Below, in pieces: positions 6,240 through 6,585 of a stretch of 6,585 bases of DNA (its first letter is position 1; each line of letters starts with the position of its first letter). Origin of the DNA: Persephonella sp. (GTDB lineage: Bacteria > Aquificota > Aquificia > Aquificales > Hydrogenothermaceae); NCBI GenBank assembly GCA_027058925.1, contig JALTAS010000249.1:1-6585 (forward strand), in the 5' to 3' direction. The translations under genes and the position numbers were made by a program. The notes below the pieces were generated by a model that was given only the letters and a program-made list of their open reading frames with translations, was not told where the DNA came from and searched no databases.

Positions 6240-6533
6240 TTAGATAACAGCCTCAAGCCAGTTTTCACCTAAATCTCCTATTACCTCAAGTGTAGGATCA
6301 TGATTTTCCTTAATATCCTCAAGTATAGAATAAAGATCATCAATATAATCAGGAGATGTTAAAAAATCCAGAATACCTTTTTTTCCGCTTCTTGTTCTTG
6401 GAAGAGCTATTCTCCCATGTCCATCAACAACCATTGATATAAAATTAAGCTTCTTTGGATCCACCTTAACAACAAGATTGATGCTTTTCCTTGGAGGATT
6501 TTTAAGTTTTTGGGTTATATCTTCAGGAAACAT
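6240..6533 (-). CDS. Small conserved-looking protein, possibly DUF4911 family
   Basis: A 97-residue soluble protein with no signal peptide or membrane segment. It reads as a short alpha/beta domain: a strand (SINLVVKVDP, 17-26), a helix or strand (LNFISMVVDGHGRIALPRT, 29-47), a basic turn (RTRSGKKG), a strand, and an amphipathic helix following SPDYIDDLYSILEDIKE (60-76). The pattern 'v-DP/k-i-f-i--v-dG-g-iAl-rT...-spd----ll--i' is reminiscent of the uncharacterised DUF4911 family, recalled from memory and not searched. No catalytic motif is evident. ATG at 6533 has GGGAG at 6539-6543, 5 nt upstream and overlapping the stop codon of the preceding gene, so it is probably translationally coupled to that gene. 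Rel follows 60 nt downstream with its own promoter. No function is assigned. That it is a real gene is well supported by spacing, RBS and protein-like composition. Confidence 0.75.
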   Translation of the reverse strand: MFPEDITQKLKNPPRKSINLVVKVDPKKLNFISMVVDGHGRIALPRTRSGKKGILDFLTSPDYIDDLYSILEDIKENHDPTLEVIGDLGENWLEAVI

Positions 6534-6542
6534 CTTTGCTCC

Positions 6543-6585
6543 CTATACTTTATTAAGAAGTTTTATAATGTTCTCAAAATCTTCT
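6543..6585 (-). CDS. 3' end of an unidentified upstream gene (cut by window edge)
   Basis: On the minus strand a frame open to the right edge encodes EDFENIIKLLNKV and stops with TAG at 6545-6543. The stop is followed after 9 nt by the ATG of the 97-residue gene, whose Shine-Dalgarno overlaps this stop. The helical, Lys/Leu-rich ending is typical of a protein C-terminus, and the spacing suggests an operon. Thirteen residues are too few to identify the product. Confidence 0.5.
   Translation of the reverse strand, partial: EDFENIIKLLNKV

Overview
The window is a compact bacterial chromosomal core locus. It is AT-rich by eye, with short intergenic gaps, strong ribosome binding sites and ATG, GTG and TTG starts. 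No mobile element, CRISPR array, tRNA or rRNA was recognised. The protein sequences and gene order look to me like a thermophilic, Gram-negative-type member of the Aquificales, perhaps Persephonella-like. That placement is an impression from protein style and base composition, not a database result.

Positions 1-4024 (+ strand) hold five tightly packed genes: the 3' end of ftsQ, then ftsA, ftsZ, pgsA and plsY. Gaps are 2 nt (ftsQ/ftsA), 90 nt (ftsA/ftsZ), a 4-nt overlap (ftsZ/pgsA) and 1 nt (pgsA/plsY). The 90-nt gap before ftsZ is the only real intergenic space on this strand. It carries a TATAAT box, a small inverted repeat and a very strong Shine-Dalgarno. FtsQ, FtsA and FtsZ belong to the division machinery: FtsA anchors FtsZ filaments to the membrane, and FtsQ is a periplasmic scaffold. 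PlsY makes lysophosphatidic acid, the entry to phospholipid synthesis, and PgsA commits CDP-diacylglycerol to phosphatidylglycerol. The operon therefore joins septum formation to membrane lipid supply.

Positions 4026-6585 (- strand) run convergently. A full-length bifunctional Rel/SpoT (p)ppGpp synthetase-hydrolase ends 1 nt from the plsY stop and has its own good sigma-70-type promoter at 6209-6236. Upstream of it lie a small conserved-looking protein of 97 residues (possibly DUF4911) and the last 13 codons of another gene cut by the window edge.

All intact genes carry their expected catalytic motifs and none appears broken. This is essentially a housekeeping region, and I do not see an undescribed system in it. 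The observations worth checking are regulatory: the ftsZ leader, an A8 run in the ftsZ linker that could give C-terminally truncated FtsZ, the near-zero convergent junction, and the uncharacterised small gene next to rel.
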